A stretch of DNA of 64,000 nucleotides from Actinocorallia sp. API 0066 (GTDB lineage Bacteria > Actinomycetota > Actinomycetes > Streptosporangiales > Streptosporangiaceae): the NCBI RefSeq assembly GCF_020991275.1, contig NZ_JAJLQY010000006.1:310001-374000 (forward strand), written 5' to 3'. The translations under genes were made by a program, and so were the position numbers. Below the pieces are notes generated by a model. It was not told the origin of the DNA, did not search any database, and saw nothing but the letters and a program-made list of their open reading frames with translations. The stretch's first letter is position 1; each line of letters begins with the position of its first letter. This document shows positions 8,789 to 18,011 of the stretch, one piece after another.

Positions 8789-10213
8789 ATGCCGGTCTCC
8801 GTCACCATGCCGCAGCTCGGTGAGAGCGTCACCGAGGGCACCGTCACCCGCTGGCTCAAAAAAGAGGGGGAGACCGTCGAGGTCGACGAGCCGCTGCTCG
8901 AAGTGTCGACCGACAAGGTCGACACCGAGATCCCCTCGCCCGCCGCCGGCGTGCTGACCAGCATCGCCGTCGCCGAGGACGAGACGGTCGAGGTCGGCGC
9001 CCTGCTGGCGACCATCGCCGAGGCGGGCGAGGCGGCGGCCCCCGCGGCTCCGCCCGCCGCCGCTCCGGCGCCCGCGCCGGAGCCTGAGCCCGCCCCGGCG
9101 CCGCCCGCGCCACCTGCTCCGCCCGGCCCGCCCGCGCCGCCGGTCGCGGCTCCGGCGCCCGTGCCGTCCGTCCCCGCGCCCGCTCCGGCGCCCGCCCCCG
9201 CCGCGTGGCCGCCCGCCGCGCCGGCCGCGCCCGCCGCGTCCGTGCCCGCTCCCGCCGTCGAGGCCGAGGGCGCGTACGTGACGCCGCTCGTCCGCAAGAT
9301 GGCGTCCGAGCTCGGCGTGGACCTCGCGACGGTCAAGGGCACCGGCGTCGGCGGCCGCATCCGCAAGCAGGACGTCCAGGACGCCGCCAAGGCCAAGGCC
9401 GCCGCGCCCGTCGCCGCCCCGGCCGCCGCCGCGACGCCCGTCCCGGCCCCCGCCCCCGCGCCCGTCGTCATCTCCGAGGCCGCCGCCGCCAAGCGCGGCA
9501 CGACCGAGAAGCTGTCGCGGCTGCGCCAGACGATCGCCCGCCGCATGGTGGAGTCCCTCCAGGTCTCCGCACAGCTCACGACGGTCGTCGAGGTCGACGT
9601 CACCAAGATCGCCCGCCTGCGCGACAGGGCCAAGGGCGACTTCCTCGCGCGCGAGGGCGTCAAGCTGTCGTTCATGCCCTTCTTCGCCCTCGCCACCATC
9701 GAGGCGCTCAAGGTGCACCCGAACGTCAACGCGGTCATCGACTCGCAGGAGAACACCGTCACCTACCACGACGCCGAACACCTCGGCTTCGCGGTGGACA
9801 CCGACAAGGGCCTGATCGTCCCCGTCATCAAGGACGCGGGCGAACTGAACCTGGCCGGGATCGCGCGCAAGATCGCCGACCTCGCCGAGCGCACCCGGAC
9901 CAACCGGGTCAGCCCGGACGAGCTGGGCGGCGGCACCTTCACGCTGACCAACACCGGCAGCCGGGGCGCCCTGTTCGACACGCCGATCATCAACCAGCCG
10001 CAGGTCGGCATCCTCGGCACCGGCTCGGTCGTCAAGCGCCCGGTCGTGGTGAACGACCCGTCGCTGGGCGAGGTCATCGCGATCCGCTCGATGGTCTACC
10101 TCGCGCTGACCTACGACCACCGGATCGTGGACGGCGCCGACGCCGCCCGGTTCCTCACCACGGTCAAGAACCGGCTGGAGGAGGGCCACTTCGAGTCGGA
10201 CCTCGGCCTCTAG
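8789..10213 (+). CDS. sucB: 2-oxoacid dehydrogenase E2 acyltransferase (SucB-like)
   Basis: A 474-residue dihydrolipoyllysine acyltransferase. There is one lipoyl domain (1-80) with lipoyl Lys43 in STDKVDTE, then a long Ala/Pro linker (about 85-165), a peripheral subunit-binding domain (about 169-205) and the catalytic domain (about 245-474) with [19 protein letters not shown] precedes the ATG. Actinomycete E2 proteins of this type are often called SucB, but they can serve pyruvate as well as 2-oxoglutarate dehydrogenase; the substrate is not settled here. LipA and LipB, encoded 8-10 kb downstream, supply its cofactor. Confidence 0.9.
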   Translation: MPVSVTMPQLGESVTEGTVTRWLKKEGETVEVDEPLLEVSTDKVDTEIPSPAAGVLTSIAVAEDETVEVGALLATIAEAGEAAAPAAPPAAAPAPAPEPEPAPAPPAPPAPPGPPAPPVAAPAPVPSVPAPAPAPAPAAWPPAAPAAPAASVPAPAVEAEGAYVTPLVRKMASELGVDLATVKGTGVGGRIRKQDVQDAAKAKAAAPVAAPAAAATPVPAPAPAPVVISEAAAAKRGTTEKLSRLRQTIARRMVESLQVSAQLTTVVEVDVTKIARLRDRAKGDFLAREGVKLSFMPFFALATIEALKVHPNVNAVIDSQENTVTYHDAEHLGFAVDTDKGLIVPVIKDAGELNLAGIARKIADLAERTRTNRVSPDELGGGTFTLTNTGSRGALFDTPIINQPQVGILGTGSVVKRPVVVNDPSLGEVIAIRSMVYLALTYDHRIVDGADAARFLTTVKNRLEEGHFESDLGL

Positions 10214-10228
10214 GGCTAGTCTTCGGGC

Positions 10229-11125
10229 ATGCGAGCGATCATCTCGGGTGCCTCTGGCCTGATCGGTAAAGCCCTCGCCACGCGGCTGCGCGGCGAGGGC
10301 TTCGCCGTCTCCCGGCTGGTGCGGCGCGCCCCCTCCGGCCCCGACGAGGTGTTCTGGGACCCGGCGGGCGGACGGATCGACACGCCCGCGCTGGAGGGCT
10401 TCGACGCCGTCGTGCACCTGGCGGGCGCGGGCGTCGGCGACCGGCCGTGGACGGCCGCGTACAAGAAGGAGATCCGGGACAGCCGGGTCAAGGGCACCGC
10501 GCTGCTCGCGAACGCGCTGGCGGGGCTGGACACGCCGCCTCGGGTCTTCGTGAGCGGGTCGGCCGTGGGGTTCTACGGGCCTTCCGGGGACGCGCCACGG
10601 GACGAGGAGGACCCGCAGGGGGGCGGGTTCCTCGCGCAGGTCGTCGCGGACTGGGAGGCGGCCGCGGCACCCGCGGCACGGGCCGGGATCCGGGTGGTGC
10701 ATCCTCGGACGGGGATCGTGCTGGCGGGCCGCGGAGGGATGCTGAAGCCGCTGCTGCCGTTGTTCCGGCTTGGGCTGGGGGCTCGGCTGGGGTCCGGGCG
10801 GCAGTGGATGAGCTGGATCACGCTGCGGGACGAGGTGCGGGCGCTCTCCCACCTGGTGGGGGGTTCTCAGCTTTCGGGGCCGGTCAACCTGACTTCGCCT
10901 GCGCCGGTGACGAACGCGGAGTTCACCAAAGGGCTCGCGGGGGTGTTGGGGCGGCCTTCGTTCCTCGTCGTTCCGGCGCCGGTTCTGCGGCTTGTGTTGC
11001 GGGAGTTCGCGGACGAGGGGCCGCTGGTGTCGCAGCGAGTGCTGCCTACGCGGTTGTTGGCGGACGGGTTCGCTTTTGAGGATCCGGAGCTGGTGACGGG
11101 GCTTCGGGCGGCGTTGGGGCGGTAG
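10229..11125 (+). CDS. TIGR01777-type NAD-dependent epimerase (SDR39U1 family)
   Basis: A 298-residue extended short-chain dehydrogenase. The N-terminus MRAIISGASGLIGKALA contains the Rossmann GxxGxxG. VHLAGAGVGDRPW, FVSGSAVGFYG and the C-terminal DUF1731-like part (from about residue 240, ending GFAFEDPEL) are typical of this family, related to E. coli YfcH and human SDR39U1. The substrate is unknown. Codon choice becomes less strictly C-ending toward the 3' end (many GGG and TTG codons). Confidence 0.85.
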   Translation: MRAIISGASGLIGKALATRLRGEGFAVSRLVRRAPSGPDEVFWDPAGGRIDTPALEGFDAVVHLAGAGVGDRPWTAAYKKEIRDSRVKGTALLANALAGLDTPPRVFVSGSAVGFYGPSGDAPRDEEDPQGGGFLAQVVADWEAAAAPAARAGIRVVHPRTGIVLAGRGGMLKPLLPLFRLGLGARLGSGRQWMSWITLRDEVRALSHLVGGSQLSGPVNLTSPAPVTNAEFTKGLAGVLGRPSFLVVPAPVLRLVLREFADEGPLVSQRVLPTRLLADGFAFEDPELVTGLRAALGR

Positions 11126-11223
11126 GGGCCGGGGCGGACTCGTTCGGCTCTTGGGTGGGTCGCTCTTGCCTTGGTCGGCGGCCCGTCATCGGGGGCTGGT
11201 TGCGCGGGAGCACTGACGGCTTC

Positions 11224-11256
11224 TGACGGCCCGGGTGTGAGCGGTCCGGGCCGTCA
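11224..11256. terminator. Bidirectional terminator hairpin
   Basis: A perfect 11-bp inverted repeat (TGACGGCCCGG / CCGGGCCGTCA) with an 11-base loop lies between convergent genes. It is followed on the plus strand by AAAAGG and fits termination of both the epimerase and aldehyde dehydrogenase transcripts. Confidence 0.75.
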
Positions 11257-11288
11257 AAAGGTCTTTGCCGGGGGTGCGGGGGTGCGGG

Positions 11289-12659
11289 TCAGAGGAGGCG
11301 GCGGAGGAGGCGCTTGGTGGCCTCGGTGTAGGGCGGGTAGACGAGCTTGGGGTCGGGGGTCGTGGACTTGCGCATGACGGCCTTGCGGTGGCTGAACGTC
11401 TGGAAGCCGAACTCGCCGTGGTAGGCGCCCATGCCGCTGTTGCCCACGCCGCCGAACGGCAGGTGCGGGTTGAGCACGTGGTAGCCGACGTTGTTGATGA
11501 CGACGCCGCCCGCCGACACGTCGGCCAGGAACCTGCGCTCGTCGGCCTTGGACGGGCTGAACAGGTACGCGGCCAGCGGCTTCGGCCGCGACGTCACGAA
11601 CTCGACGGCCTCGCCCAGGTTCGCGACGGACACGATCGGCAGGATCGGGCCGAAGATCTCCTCGGTCATGAGCGGGGAGTCGAGCTCGGGGTCGGCGACC
11701 ACGGTGAAGTCGACACGCTTGTTCGCCGGGTCGCTGCCGCCGCCGTGCACGACCTTGCCGCCGTGCTTCTCCAGCAGCCCCGCGAGCCGGGCCGCGTGCC
11801 GCTCGTTGACGATCGGCCGCGCGCGTCCCTCGGTGCCCTCGGTCATCACGTCGATCGCCTTGACGACCTCGCGCGCGAACTCCTCGGCCACGCTCCGCTC
11901 GGCGAGCACGTAGTCGGGCGCGATGCACGTCTGGCCCGCGTTGAGGTGCTTGCCGTAGACGACACGGCGCGCCGCGACCGGCAGGTCGGTGGCCGCCGTG
12001 ACGACGACGGGGCTCTTGCCGCCCAGCTCCAGCGTCACCGGGGTCAGGTGCTTGGCGGCGTCCGCCATGACCGCCCTGGCGATCTCGGGGCCGCCGGTGA
12101 ACAGGATGTGGTCGAGTCCCTGGTCGATGAGGTCGCGGGTCGCCTCCGCCGCGCCCTCCACGACCGCGACGGCGTCCTGGTCGAGGTAGGCGGGCAGCAG
12201 CTCGGCCAGCAGCGCCGACGTCGCGGGCGCGTGCTCGGACGGCTTGACGATGACGCAGTTGCCCGCCGCCAGCGCGGCCACCAGCGGGCCCACGGCGAGG
12301 TAGAACGGGTAGTTCCAGGGGCTGATGACCAGGACGACGCCGAGCGGCTCGTACTGGATCCAGGACCTTCCCGGCTGCATCGCCAGCGGGGTCGCGACCC
12401 GCTTGGCGCGCATCCACTTGCGCACGTTCTTCTTCGCGTCCTGGACCTCGATGCGGCTGGAGGCGATGTCGGCGAACCACGCCTCGAACGACTCACGCCC
12501 GAGGTCGGACTCCAGGGCCGTCACGATGTCGTCCTCGCGTTCGGCGAGGAGGCGGCCGAGCGCGTCGAGCTGGCGGATCCGCCACGCCGCGGGCTTGGTC
12601 CTGCCCGAGGCGTGGGTCGCGCGGAGGCGGGCCACGAGCTCCGGGATCGGTGTGGACAT
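11289..12659 (-). CDS. Aldehyde dehydrogenase (NAD(P)-dependent)
   Basis: A 456-residue member of the aldehyde dehydrogenase superfamily. It shows the cofactor-binding SPWNYPFYLAV, FTGGPEIARAV, the general base Glu in VTLELGGKSPVVV and the nucleophile Cys in NAGQTCIAPDY. The compact length and missing N-terminal extension resemble the class 3/coniferyl-aldehyde dehydrogenase group. The start MSTPIPELVARL is chosen over a longer open frame that runs into the upstream gene. It lies 20 bases after an acyl-CoA ligase gene, so both may act on one aldehyde/acid pair. The substrate is unknown. Confidence 0.93.
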   Translation of the reverse strand: MSTPIPELVARLRATHASGRTKPAAWRIRQLDALGRLLAEREDDIVTALESDLGRESFEAWFADIASSRIEVQDAKKNVRKWMRAKRVATPLAMQPGRSWIQYEPLGVVLVISPWNYPFYLAVGPLVAALAAGNCVIVKPSEHAPATSALLAELLPAYLDQDAVAVVEGAAEATRDLIDQGLDHILFTGGPEIARAVMADAAKHLTPVTLELGGKSPVVVTAATDLPVAARRVVYGKHLNAGQTCIAPDYVLAERSVAEEFAREVVKAIDVMTEGTEGRARPIVNERHAARLAGLLEKHGGKVVHGGGSDPANKRVDFTVVADPELDSPLMTEEIFGPILPIVSVANLGEAVEFVTSRPKPLAAYLFSPSKADERRFLADVSAGGVVINNVGYHVLNPHLPFGGVGNSGMGAYHGEFGFQTFSHRKAVMRKSTTPDPKLVYPPYTEATKRLLRRLL

Positions 12660-12679
12660 ATCGGTCCTTCCGGATTCGG

Positions 12680-14218
12680 TTACGACTTTGCGTATTCGTC
12701 GCGCAGGACGCGCTTGAGTAGTTTGCCCGTCGGGTGCCGCGGCAACTCGGACCGGAAGTCCACACTCTTCGGGCACTTGTAGTGCGCGAGGTTGTCCCGG
12801 CAGTACGCGATGAGCTCGGCCGCGAGCGCGTCGCCCGCCTCGTCCGGGTCGGCTGCCTGCACGACCGCCTTGACCTGCTCGCCCATCTCCGGGTCCGGCA
12901 CACCGAACACGGCGACGTCCACGACCTTCGGATGCACCGCGAGCAGGTTCTCGGCCTCCTGCGGATAGATGTTGACGCCGCCGCTGATGATCATGTGGGA
13001 CTGGCGGTCGGTCAGGTACAGGAAACCGTCGGCGTCGACGTGGCCGATGTCGCCCAGCGTCGTCCAACCACGGCCGTTGGGGTCCTGCGCGGAGCGGGTC
13101 TTCTCCGGGTCGCCGTGGTACTCGAACTGGGGCCCGTTGCCGAAGTAGAGCGCGCCCGTCTCCCCCACCGGCAGCTCCTCGCCGTCCGGGCCGAGCACGT
13201 GCACCTCCCCCAGCAGCACCTTGCCGACGCTGCCCGGATGCTCCAGCCAGCCCGCCGAGTCGGTGTAGACGAAGCAGTTGCCTTCCGTGCCCGCGTAGTA
13301 CTCGTGCAGGATCGGCCCCCACCACTCGATCATCTGCTGCTTCACCGGGACGGGGCAGGGCGCCGCCGCGTGCACGGCGAACCTCATCGTCGAGAGGTCG
13401 TAGGCGGCGCGGACGTCCTGCGGGAGCTTGAGCAGGCGGATGAACATCGTCGGCACCCACTGCCCGTGCGTCACCCCGTACCGCTCGATCGCCCTGAGCG
13501 CCTCCTCGGGGTCGAACTTCTCCATGACGACGACCGTCGCGCCGAACCTGTGGAACGCGATCGAGTACCGCAGCGGGGCCGCGTGGTAGAGCGGCGCCGG
13601 GCACAGGTAGACGGAGTCCTCGTCGGGCGCGAACAGCATCTGGATGAGCGTGTAGAGGATGCCGGGCTGGCTTCCGAACGCCACCTTCTCCAGCTTCGGC
13701 TTGACGCCCTTGGGACGTCCCGTGGTGCCCGAGGAGTAGAGCATGTCCACGCCCTCGAACTGCTCGGCCAGCGGCTCCGGCGAGGCGGCCGCGAGGGCGT
13801 CCTCGTAGGAGTCGAAGCCGGGCGCCCGCTCTTCGGGCATCAGCCTGACGACGAGCCTGTCGTTGGCGGCCGAGATCCGGGAGGCGACCTCCGCGACGGC
13901 GGGTGAGGCGACGAACGCCTTCGCCCCGCAGTTGTCGACGATGTAAGCGGCCTCGTCGGCCGTGAGGCGGTTGCTGACCGCCGTGTAGTAGAGCCCGGAG
14001 CGCTGCGCCGCCCAGGCGACGGCGAGCAGCTCCCAGCGGTTCTCCATCATGACGGCGACGTGTTCGCCGGGGCCGATGCCGGCGGCGTGGAACACCCGCG
14101 CGAGCCGGTTGCTCGCCTCGTCCAGCTCTCTGAAGGTCACGACCCGGCCGGAGCCGGTCATGATCACCGCGGGCTTGTCCGGGGTGCGCGCCGCGATGGT
14201 TCCCAGATCCATGAGCAC
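12680..14218 (-). CDS. Acyl-CoA synthetase (AMP-forming)
   Basis: A 512-residue adenylate-forming ligase that activates a carboxylic acid as acyl-AMP and then acyl-CoA. The P-loop-like MLYSSGTTGRPKGVK, the YYAGTEGN motif, DIGHVDADGFLYLTDR and the terminal PTGKLLKR lysine motif are all present. MDLGTIAARTPDK at 14212 is an equally good start. It precedes the aldehyde dehydrogenase gene in an apparent two-gene operon and is divergent from a TetR gene that may control it. The substrate cannot be named. Confidence 0.9.
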   Translation of the reverse strand: MLMDLGTIAARTPDKPAVIMTGSGRVVTFRELDEASNRLARVFHAAGIGPGEHVAVMMENRWELLAVAWAAQRSGLYYTAVSNRLTADEAAYIVDNCGAKAFVASPAVAEVASRISAANDRLVVRLMPEERAPGFDSYEDALAAASPEPLAEQFEGVDMLYSSGTTGRPKGVKPKLEKVAFGSQPGILYTLIQMLFAPDEDSVYLCPAPLYHAAPLRYSIAFHRFGATVVVMEKFDPEEALRAIERYGVTHGQWVPTMFIRLLKLPQDVRAAYDLSTMRFAVHAAAPCPVPVKQQMIEWWGPILHEYYAGTEGNCFVYTDSAGWLEHPGSVGKVLLGEVHVLGPDGEELPVGETGALYFGNGPQFEYHGDPEKTRSAQDPNGRGWTTLGDIGHVDADGFLYLTDRQSHMIISGGVNIYPQEAENLLAVHPKVVDVAVFGVPDPEMGEQVKAVVQAADPDEAGDALAAELIAYCRDNLAHYKCPKSVDFRSELPRHPTGKLLKRVLRDEYAKS

Positions 14219-14234
14219 CTCAACGTTGAAGCGG

Positions 14235-14260
14235 TGTTACGTTTCCCGCATTCTGTAACA
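14235..14260. promoter_or_regulatory. Inverted repeat, candidate TetR operator
   Basis: TGTTAC and GTAACA form a perfect 6-bp inverted repeat separated by 14 bases, just upstream of the acyl-CoA ligase gene and 58 bases before the divergent TetR gene. Its place in the shared promoter region makes it the best candidate operator for that regulator. This is inference from position and symmetry. Confidence 0.45.
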
Positions 14261-14318
14261 TCGAGGAACAGTAAGGGAAGACTTATCCCGAATCGAATTC
14301 TAGGCAGGGAGCCCCGCC

Positions 14319-14927
14319 ATGCTGGAGGAACTGGCCCGCCCGGCGTCCCGGACCGCCGACCGCGACCGCACCACCGAGAAGATCCTCGCCGCCGCCCTTG
14401 AGGAGTTCCTCCAGGTCGGCATCCGGCGCGCCCGGATGGAGGAGATAGCCCGTCGCGCGGGCGTCTCCCGCGTCACCGTCCACCGCCGCTTCGCGAGCAA
14501 GCAGGAGCTCGTCACCGCCGTCCTCATCGCCGAGGCCCGCGCCCTCTACGCCCGCTGCCAGGCCGAGGCCGCCACCCACCACCACCTCGAAGACAAGATC
14601 GCCGCCTGCTTCGCCCTGGTCATCGACGCCGCCCGCCGGGGCGCCCTGGCCCCCCTCCTCACCAACGACCCCGCCCCCTTCCTCCCCTCCTTCACCGTCG
14701 ACGGCGAACCCCTCATCGCCCTCATGCGCGCCTTCTACCTCAACCTCCTGAGAGAAGCCGACGTCATCTACCCCACCATGGAACAGGCCACCGACGTCCT
14801 GGCAAGAGCCGTCGTCTCCTACTGCCTGACCCCCACCACCCCCACCACCCCCCTCACGGACCCCACCACCACCGCCGCCTTCGCCCGCCGCCACCTCGCC
14901 CCCATCATCCTCCCCCCGTCCCCCTGA
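14319..14927 (+). CDS. TetR/AcrR family transcriptional regulator
   Basis: A 202-residue regulator. The N-terminal helix-turn-helix (about residues 18-65) reads KILAAALEEFLQVGIRRARM followed by IARRAGVSRVTVHRRFASK, a classic TetR pattern. The ligand-binding half is not assignable. The C-terminus carries a Thr/Pro-rich stretch encoded by repeated ACC and CCC codons (about 14828-14880). It is divergent from the acyl-CoA ligase/aldehyde dehydrogenase operon and probably controls that operon and itself. Confidence 0.88.
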   Translation: MLEELARPASRTADRDRTTEKILAAALEEFLQVGIRRARMEEIARRAGVSRVTVHRRFASKQELVTAVLIAEARALYARCQAEAATHHHLEDKIAACFALVIDAARRGALAPLLTNDPAPFLPSFTVDGEPLIALMRAFYLNLLREADVIYPTMEQATDVLARAVVSYCLTPTTPTTPLTDPTTTAAFARRHLAPIILPPSP

Positions 14928-15011
14928 GAGGCCGCACCGCCCAGAGCCTGCGAACACCCGGCACGGCCCCCCAGAGAGACACCACGCCGGGCCACCCCAC
15001 CGGCGCAGAAC

Positions 15012-15030
15012 TTAGGCTAGCCTAACCTAA
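15012..15030. promoter_or_regulatory. Iron box (IdeR/DmdR-type operator) without an evident target gene
   Basis: The 19 bases TTAGGCTAGCCTAACCTAA match 18 of 19 positions of the actinobacterial iron-regulator consensus TTAGGTTAGSCTAACCTAA. The site lies between the 3' end of a TetR gene and the 3' end of glnA, so no annotated gene starts next to it. It may drive an iron-responsive small RNA or short gene on either strand. The match is seen directly; the function is inferred. Confidence 0.75.
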
Positions 15031-15100
15031 CTTTCCCCGCCACCCTTTCCCCCAACTTTCCCCCCGCCCCTCCCGCCGCACGGCCGGTGGACAAAGAGAG

Positions 15101-15140
15101 AACCCGCCGGGCCACTCACTGGAGCAGGCCCGACGGGCTT
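15101..15140. terminator. Terminator-like hairpin between the iron box and glnA
   Basis: CCCGCCGGGCC (15103-15113) pairs with GGCCCGACGGG (15127-15137), an 11-position stem with one mismatch, flanked by AA and TT. It lies 86 bases past the glnA stop on the minus strand and 71 bases after the iron box on the plus strand. It could end glnA transcripts, or a short plus-strand RNA starting at the iron box. Confidence 0.6.
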
Positions 15141-15225
15141 TGGGTGGCGGTCAGGTCAGACGTCGTTGCGATCCTCGGTCTGGATAGGGACCGCTACGGT
15201 ACGTGATAGTGCTGTCGGCGGCCCG

Positions 15226-16650
15226 TCAGACGTCGAAGTACAACTCGAATTCGTGGGGGTGGGGGCGGAGGCGGATGGGGTCGAGTTCGTTTTCGCGTTT
15301 GTAGGTGATCCAGGTTTCGATGAGGTCCTGGGTGAAGACGCCGCCTTCCAGGAGGAAGTCGTGGTCGGCTTCGAGGGCTTCCAGGACGGCCTCCAGGGAG
15401 GCGGGGACCTGGGGGATGCCTCGGGCCTCCTCCGGGGGGAGCTCGTAGAGGTCCTTGTCGACGGGCTCGACGGGTTCGATCTTGTTGCGGATGCCGTCAA
15501 GGCCGGCCATGAGCATGGCGGCGAAGGCCAGGTACGGGTTGCAGGACGGGTCCGGGACGCGGAACTCGATGCGCTTGGCCTTCGGGTTGGTGCCCGTGAT
15601 GGGGATGCGGATGCAGGCCGAGCGGTTGCGCTGGCTGTAGACGAGGTTCACCGGGGCCTCGTAGCCGGGGACCAGGCGGTGGTAGCTGTTCACCGTCGGG
15701 TTGGTGAAGGCCAGCAGGGCGGGCGCGTGCTTGAGCAGGCCGCCGATGTAGAAGCGTGCCGTGTCGGACAGGCCCGCGTAGCCGACCTCGTCGTAGAACA
15801 GCGGGCTGCCGTCCTTCCAGAGGGACTGGTGGCAGTGCATGCCGGAGCCGTTGTCGCCGAAGATGGGCTTCGGCATGAACGTGACGGCCTTGCCCGCCGC
15901 CCGCGCGACGTTCTTCACCACGTACTTGTAGAGCATCAGGTTGTCGGCCGAGTGCAGCAGCGGCGCGAACCGGATGTCGATCTCGGCCTGGCCGGCGGTG
16001 CCGACCTCGTGGTGCTGCATCTCGACGTCGATGCCGACCCTGATGAGCTGCTGGACCATCTCCGAACGCAGGTCGGTGTAGTGGTCCATCGGCGGGACGG
16101 GGAAGTACCCGCCCTTGTAGGGCGGCTTGGCCCCGAGGTTGCCGCCCTCCTCCTTGCGCCCGGTGTTCCAGGCGCCCTCGATGGAGTCGAGGAAGTAGAA
16201 GCCCTCGTTCGCCGCGGTGTGGAACCGGACGTCGTCGAAGATGTAGAACTCGGCCTCGGGCCCGAAGTAGACGGTGTCGGCGATGCCGGTGCCGACCAGG
16301 TAGTCCTGGGCCTTCTTGGCGACGTTGCGGGGGTCGCGGCTGTAGGGCTCGCCCGTCAGCGGGTCGTGCACGAAGAACGTGATGTTCAGGGTCTTGTGCT
16401 GCCGGAACGGGTCGACGACCGCGGTGGTCGGGTCGGGCAGCAGGAGCATGTCCGACTCGTGGATCTCCTGGAAGCCGCGGATGGACGAGCCGTCGAACAT
16501 CAGGCCGTCGGAGAAGACGTTCTCCCCGAAGTTCGAGGCGGGGAAGGTGAAGTGCTGCACCGTACCGGGCAGGTCGACAAAGCGGACATCGATGAACTCG
16601 ACGCCTTCTTCCCGGATGTAGTTCAGGACTTCCTCGGCGCTGCTGAACAA
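15226..16650 (-). CDS. glnA: Glutamine synthetase type I (beta), GlnA
   Basis: Makes glutamine from glutamate, ammonia and ATP; dodecameric and cytosolic. It shows [27 protein letters not shown], the ATP-binding [17 protein letters not shown] and the adenylylation region [16 protein letters not shown] with the Tyr modified by GlnE. The frame is open further upstream, but a TTG at 16650 ([12 protein letters not shown]) preceded by AAGGAGG at five bases gives 474 residues, the usual length for this class. glnE lies 6 kb away. It is flanked by a GlnR-like site upstream and a hairpin downstream. Confidence 0.97.
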   Translation of the reverse strand: MFSSAEEVLNYIREEGVEFIDVRFVDLPGTVQHFTFPASNFGENVFSDGLMFDGSSIRGFQEIHESDMLLLPDPTTAVVDPFRQHKTLNITFFVHDPLTGEPYSRDPRNVAKKAQDYLVGTGIADTVYFGPEAEFYIFDDVRFHTAANEGFYFLDSIEGAWNTGRKEEGGNLGAKPPYKGGYFPVPPMDHYTDLRSEMVQQLIRVGIDVEMQHHEVGTAGQAEIDIRFAPLLHSADNLMLYKYVVKNVARAAGKAVTFMPKPIFGDNGSGMHCHQSLWKDGSPLFYDEVGYAGLSDTARFYIGGLLKHAPALLAFTNPTVNSYHRLVPGYEAPVNLVYSQRNRSACIRIPITGTNPKAKRIEFRVPDPSCNPYLAFAAMLMAGLDGIRNKIEPVEPVDKDLYELPPEEARGIPQVPASLEAVLEALEADHDFLLEGGVFTQDLIETWITYKRENELDPIRLRPHPHEFELYFDV

Positions 16651-16684
16651 TCCAGCCTCCTTCAGGGGCTTACCGATCCTGCGG

Positions 16685-16700
16685 GTCACACCGTCGTAAC
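16685..16700 (-). promoter_or_regulatory. Candidate GlnR half-site pair upstream of glnA
   Basis: Read on the minus strand this is GTTAC-6 bases-GTGAC, similar to the actinobacterial GlnR pattern gTnAc-n6-GaAAc. It lies 35 bases upstream of the TTG start of glnA. The second half is imperfect. The site is more credible because a similar pair precedes glnA2. Confidence 0.35.
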
Positions 16701-16779
16701 CGCCCGCCAAGCCTACGCTCGCGGTCCGACAAACGCGGGGCGCGACAGTCCGCCTGGCCGGTACCGGTAGTTTTGTGGG

Positions 16780-17253
16780 GTGAGCGGTGACAAGAAGGGC
16801 CCGAGCTGGACCGGAACCTGGCTGACCGGGGCCCGTACGGCGGGCGCCGACCTGGGCTACCCCGGTGAGCGCCTGGGCCTCCCCAAGAACGGTTCAGGCT
16901 CGGTCGCGAGCTACGCGCGGCGGCTGGTCGCGCTGCTGGTCGACTGGTTCGCGTCGATGATCGTCGCGGGCTGGATCAGCGGTGTGCTGGGCTGGTCGGA
17001 CCAGGCGAACGCGGTGCTGAACCTCGTGGTGTTCGTGCTGCAGGCGTGGCTGCTGGTCGCCGTCGCCGGGACGACCCTGGGCAAGCGGATCGCGGGCCTG
17101 CGCGTGATCCGGCTGGACGGCCGCCCGGTCGGCCTCGGCTGGAGCCTGGCCCGCGCGCTGCTGCTGGGCCTGGTCGTGCCCGCCCTGCTGTGGGACCGCG
17201 ACCACCGCGGCCTGCACGACAGGGCGGCCAACACCGCCGTCATCGAGTACTGA
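16780..17253 (+). CDS. RDD family membrane protein
   Basis: A 157-residue protein with a GTG start. After a hydrophilic N-terminal third (to about residue 45) comes [20 protein letters not shown], the RDD signature region, and three hydrophobic segments. [13 protein letters not shown] and [20 protein letters not shown] near the end are typical of the family. RDD proteins are thought to be small transporters or membrane accessories; the substrate is unknown. It is divergent from glnA and followed by a strong terminator. Confidence 0.88.
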   Translation: MSGDKKGPSWTGTWLTGARTAGADLGYPGERLGLPKNGSGSVASYARRLVALLVDWFASMIVAGWISGVLGWSDQANAVLNLVVFVLQAWLLVAVAGTTLGKRIAGLRVIRLDGRPVGLGWSLARALLLGLVVPALLWDRDHRGLHDRAANTAVIEY

Positions 17254-17273
17254 GCGCCCGCGGGGCGCACACG

Positions 17274-17310
17274 CGGAAGCCCGCGACCGGTGGACGGTCG
17301 CGGGCTTCCG
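17274..17310. terminator. Strong bidirectional terminator
   Basis: A perfect 16-bp inverted repeat (CGGAAGCCCGCGACCG and its complement) with a five-base loop GTGGA lies between the convergent RDD and DUF4191 genes, 20 bases after the first stop and 13 before the other. Confidence 0.9.
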
Positions 17311-17323
17311 TGGCAGAGGGGTG

Positions 17324-18010
17324 TCAGCGCCGGGGCGGCTTGGGCCCCTTGGGCAGCCGGACGCCCTTGGGCACCGGGCCGCCGGGGGCGGCGGGCCGCG
17401 CGGGCAGTGCGCGCATCCTGTCGTTCAGGTCGTTGACCTGCGCCTTGCTGAGGTTGCGCGGCAGCTTCGCCAGCTTGGACTGGAGCTTGGACAGCGGGAC
17501 CTGCCCCTCCTCGTCGCCTACCTGGACGTCGTAGATCGTGACGCCCGCGGCGAGCCGGGAGATCTTCTTCTTCTCCGCGCCGAGCAGCGAGCCGACCCGG
17601 CTGGCCGGGCCCTCGGAGACGAGGATGACGCCGGGCCTGCCGACGACGCGGTGCACCACGTCCAGGTTCCGGTTGCCCGCGACGGCGGGGGTGATCACCC
17701 AGTTGCCGCGCATGGTGTCCAGCACGCCGTAGGCGGCGCCGATCTGGCCCTCCAGCATCTTGTACTGGGTGCGCTGCGCGAACTGCCCGAACACGATGAG
17801 GCCGACGATGACGGCCAGCATCACACCGAGCGGGATCATGAACCACAGCGGGGCCCAGAGGATCCCGATCACGACGCAGAGCGCGAGCGTGCCGAGCGCC
17901 GCGGCGAAGACCAGGGGGAGCGCCTTGCGGTCGGCCCGGTTCACCATCTGGGCGACCATGCGGATCTGCTTGAACCGCCCGGGTTTTTCGTTCTCTGCCA
18001 TGCTGCTCAT
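17324..18010 (-). CDS. DUF4191 family membrane protein
   Basis: A 228-residue protein matching the DUF4191 family of actinobacteria, usually encoded next to lipA. Two membrane segments lie at about residues 32-50 and 54-74, followed by a soluble domain (GQIGAAYGVLDTMRGNWVITP, VGRPGVILVSEGP) and a basic Pro/Lys-rich tail. The stop codon of lipA is one base before this ATG, so translation is probably coupled; a second ATG at 18001 is possible. Its function is unknown, and the steady lipA linkage is the only clue. Confidence 0.85.
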   Translation of the reverse strand: MSSMAENEKPGRFKQIRMVAQMVNRADRKALPLVFAAALGTLALCVVIGILWAPLWFMIPLGVMLAVIVGLIVFGQFAQRTQYKMLEGQIGAAYGVLDTMRGNWVITPAVAGNRNLDVVHRVVGRPGVILVSEGPASRVGSLLGAEKKKISRLAAGVTIYDVQVGDEEGQVPLSKLQSKLAKLPRNLSKAQVNDLNDRMRALPARPAAPGGPVPKGVRLPKGPKPPRR

Positions 18011-18011
18011 T

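Noticed and set aside
9040-9260. Apparent DNA repeat of Ala/Pro codons
   Set aside because: It is the flexible linker of the E2 protein, expected in this family.
7432-9762. 776-codon minus-strand frame opposite lpd and sucB
   Set aside because: Its Gly/Ala runs are the complement of the sucB Ala/Pro linker; both plus-strand genes are certain.
15156-15500. Possible extra gene or frameshifted end of glnA
   Set aside because: The glnA product already ends with the normal ELYFDV terminus; the other frame is low-complexity Ser/Thr/Pro shadow.
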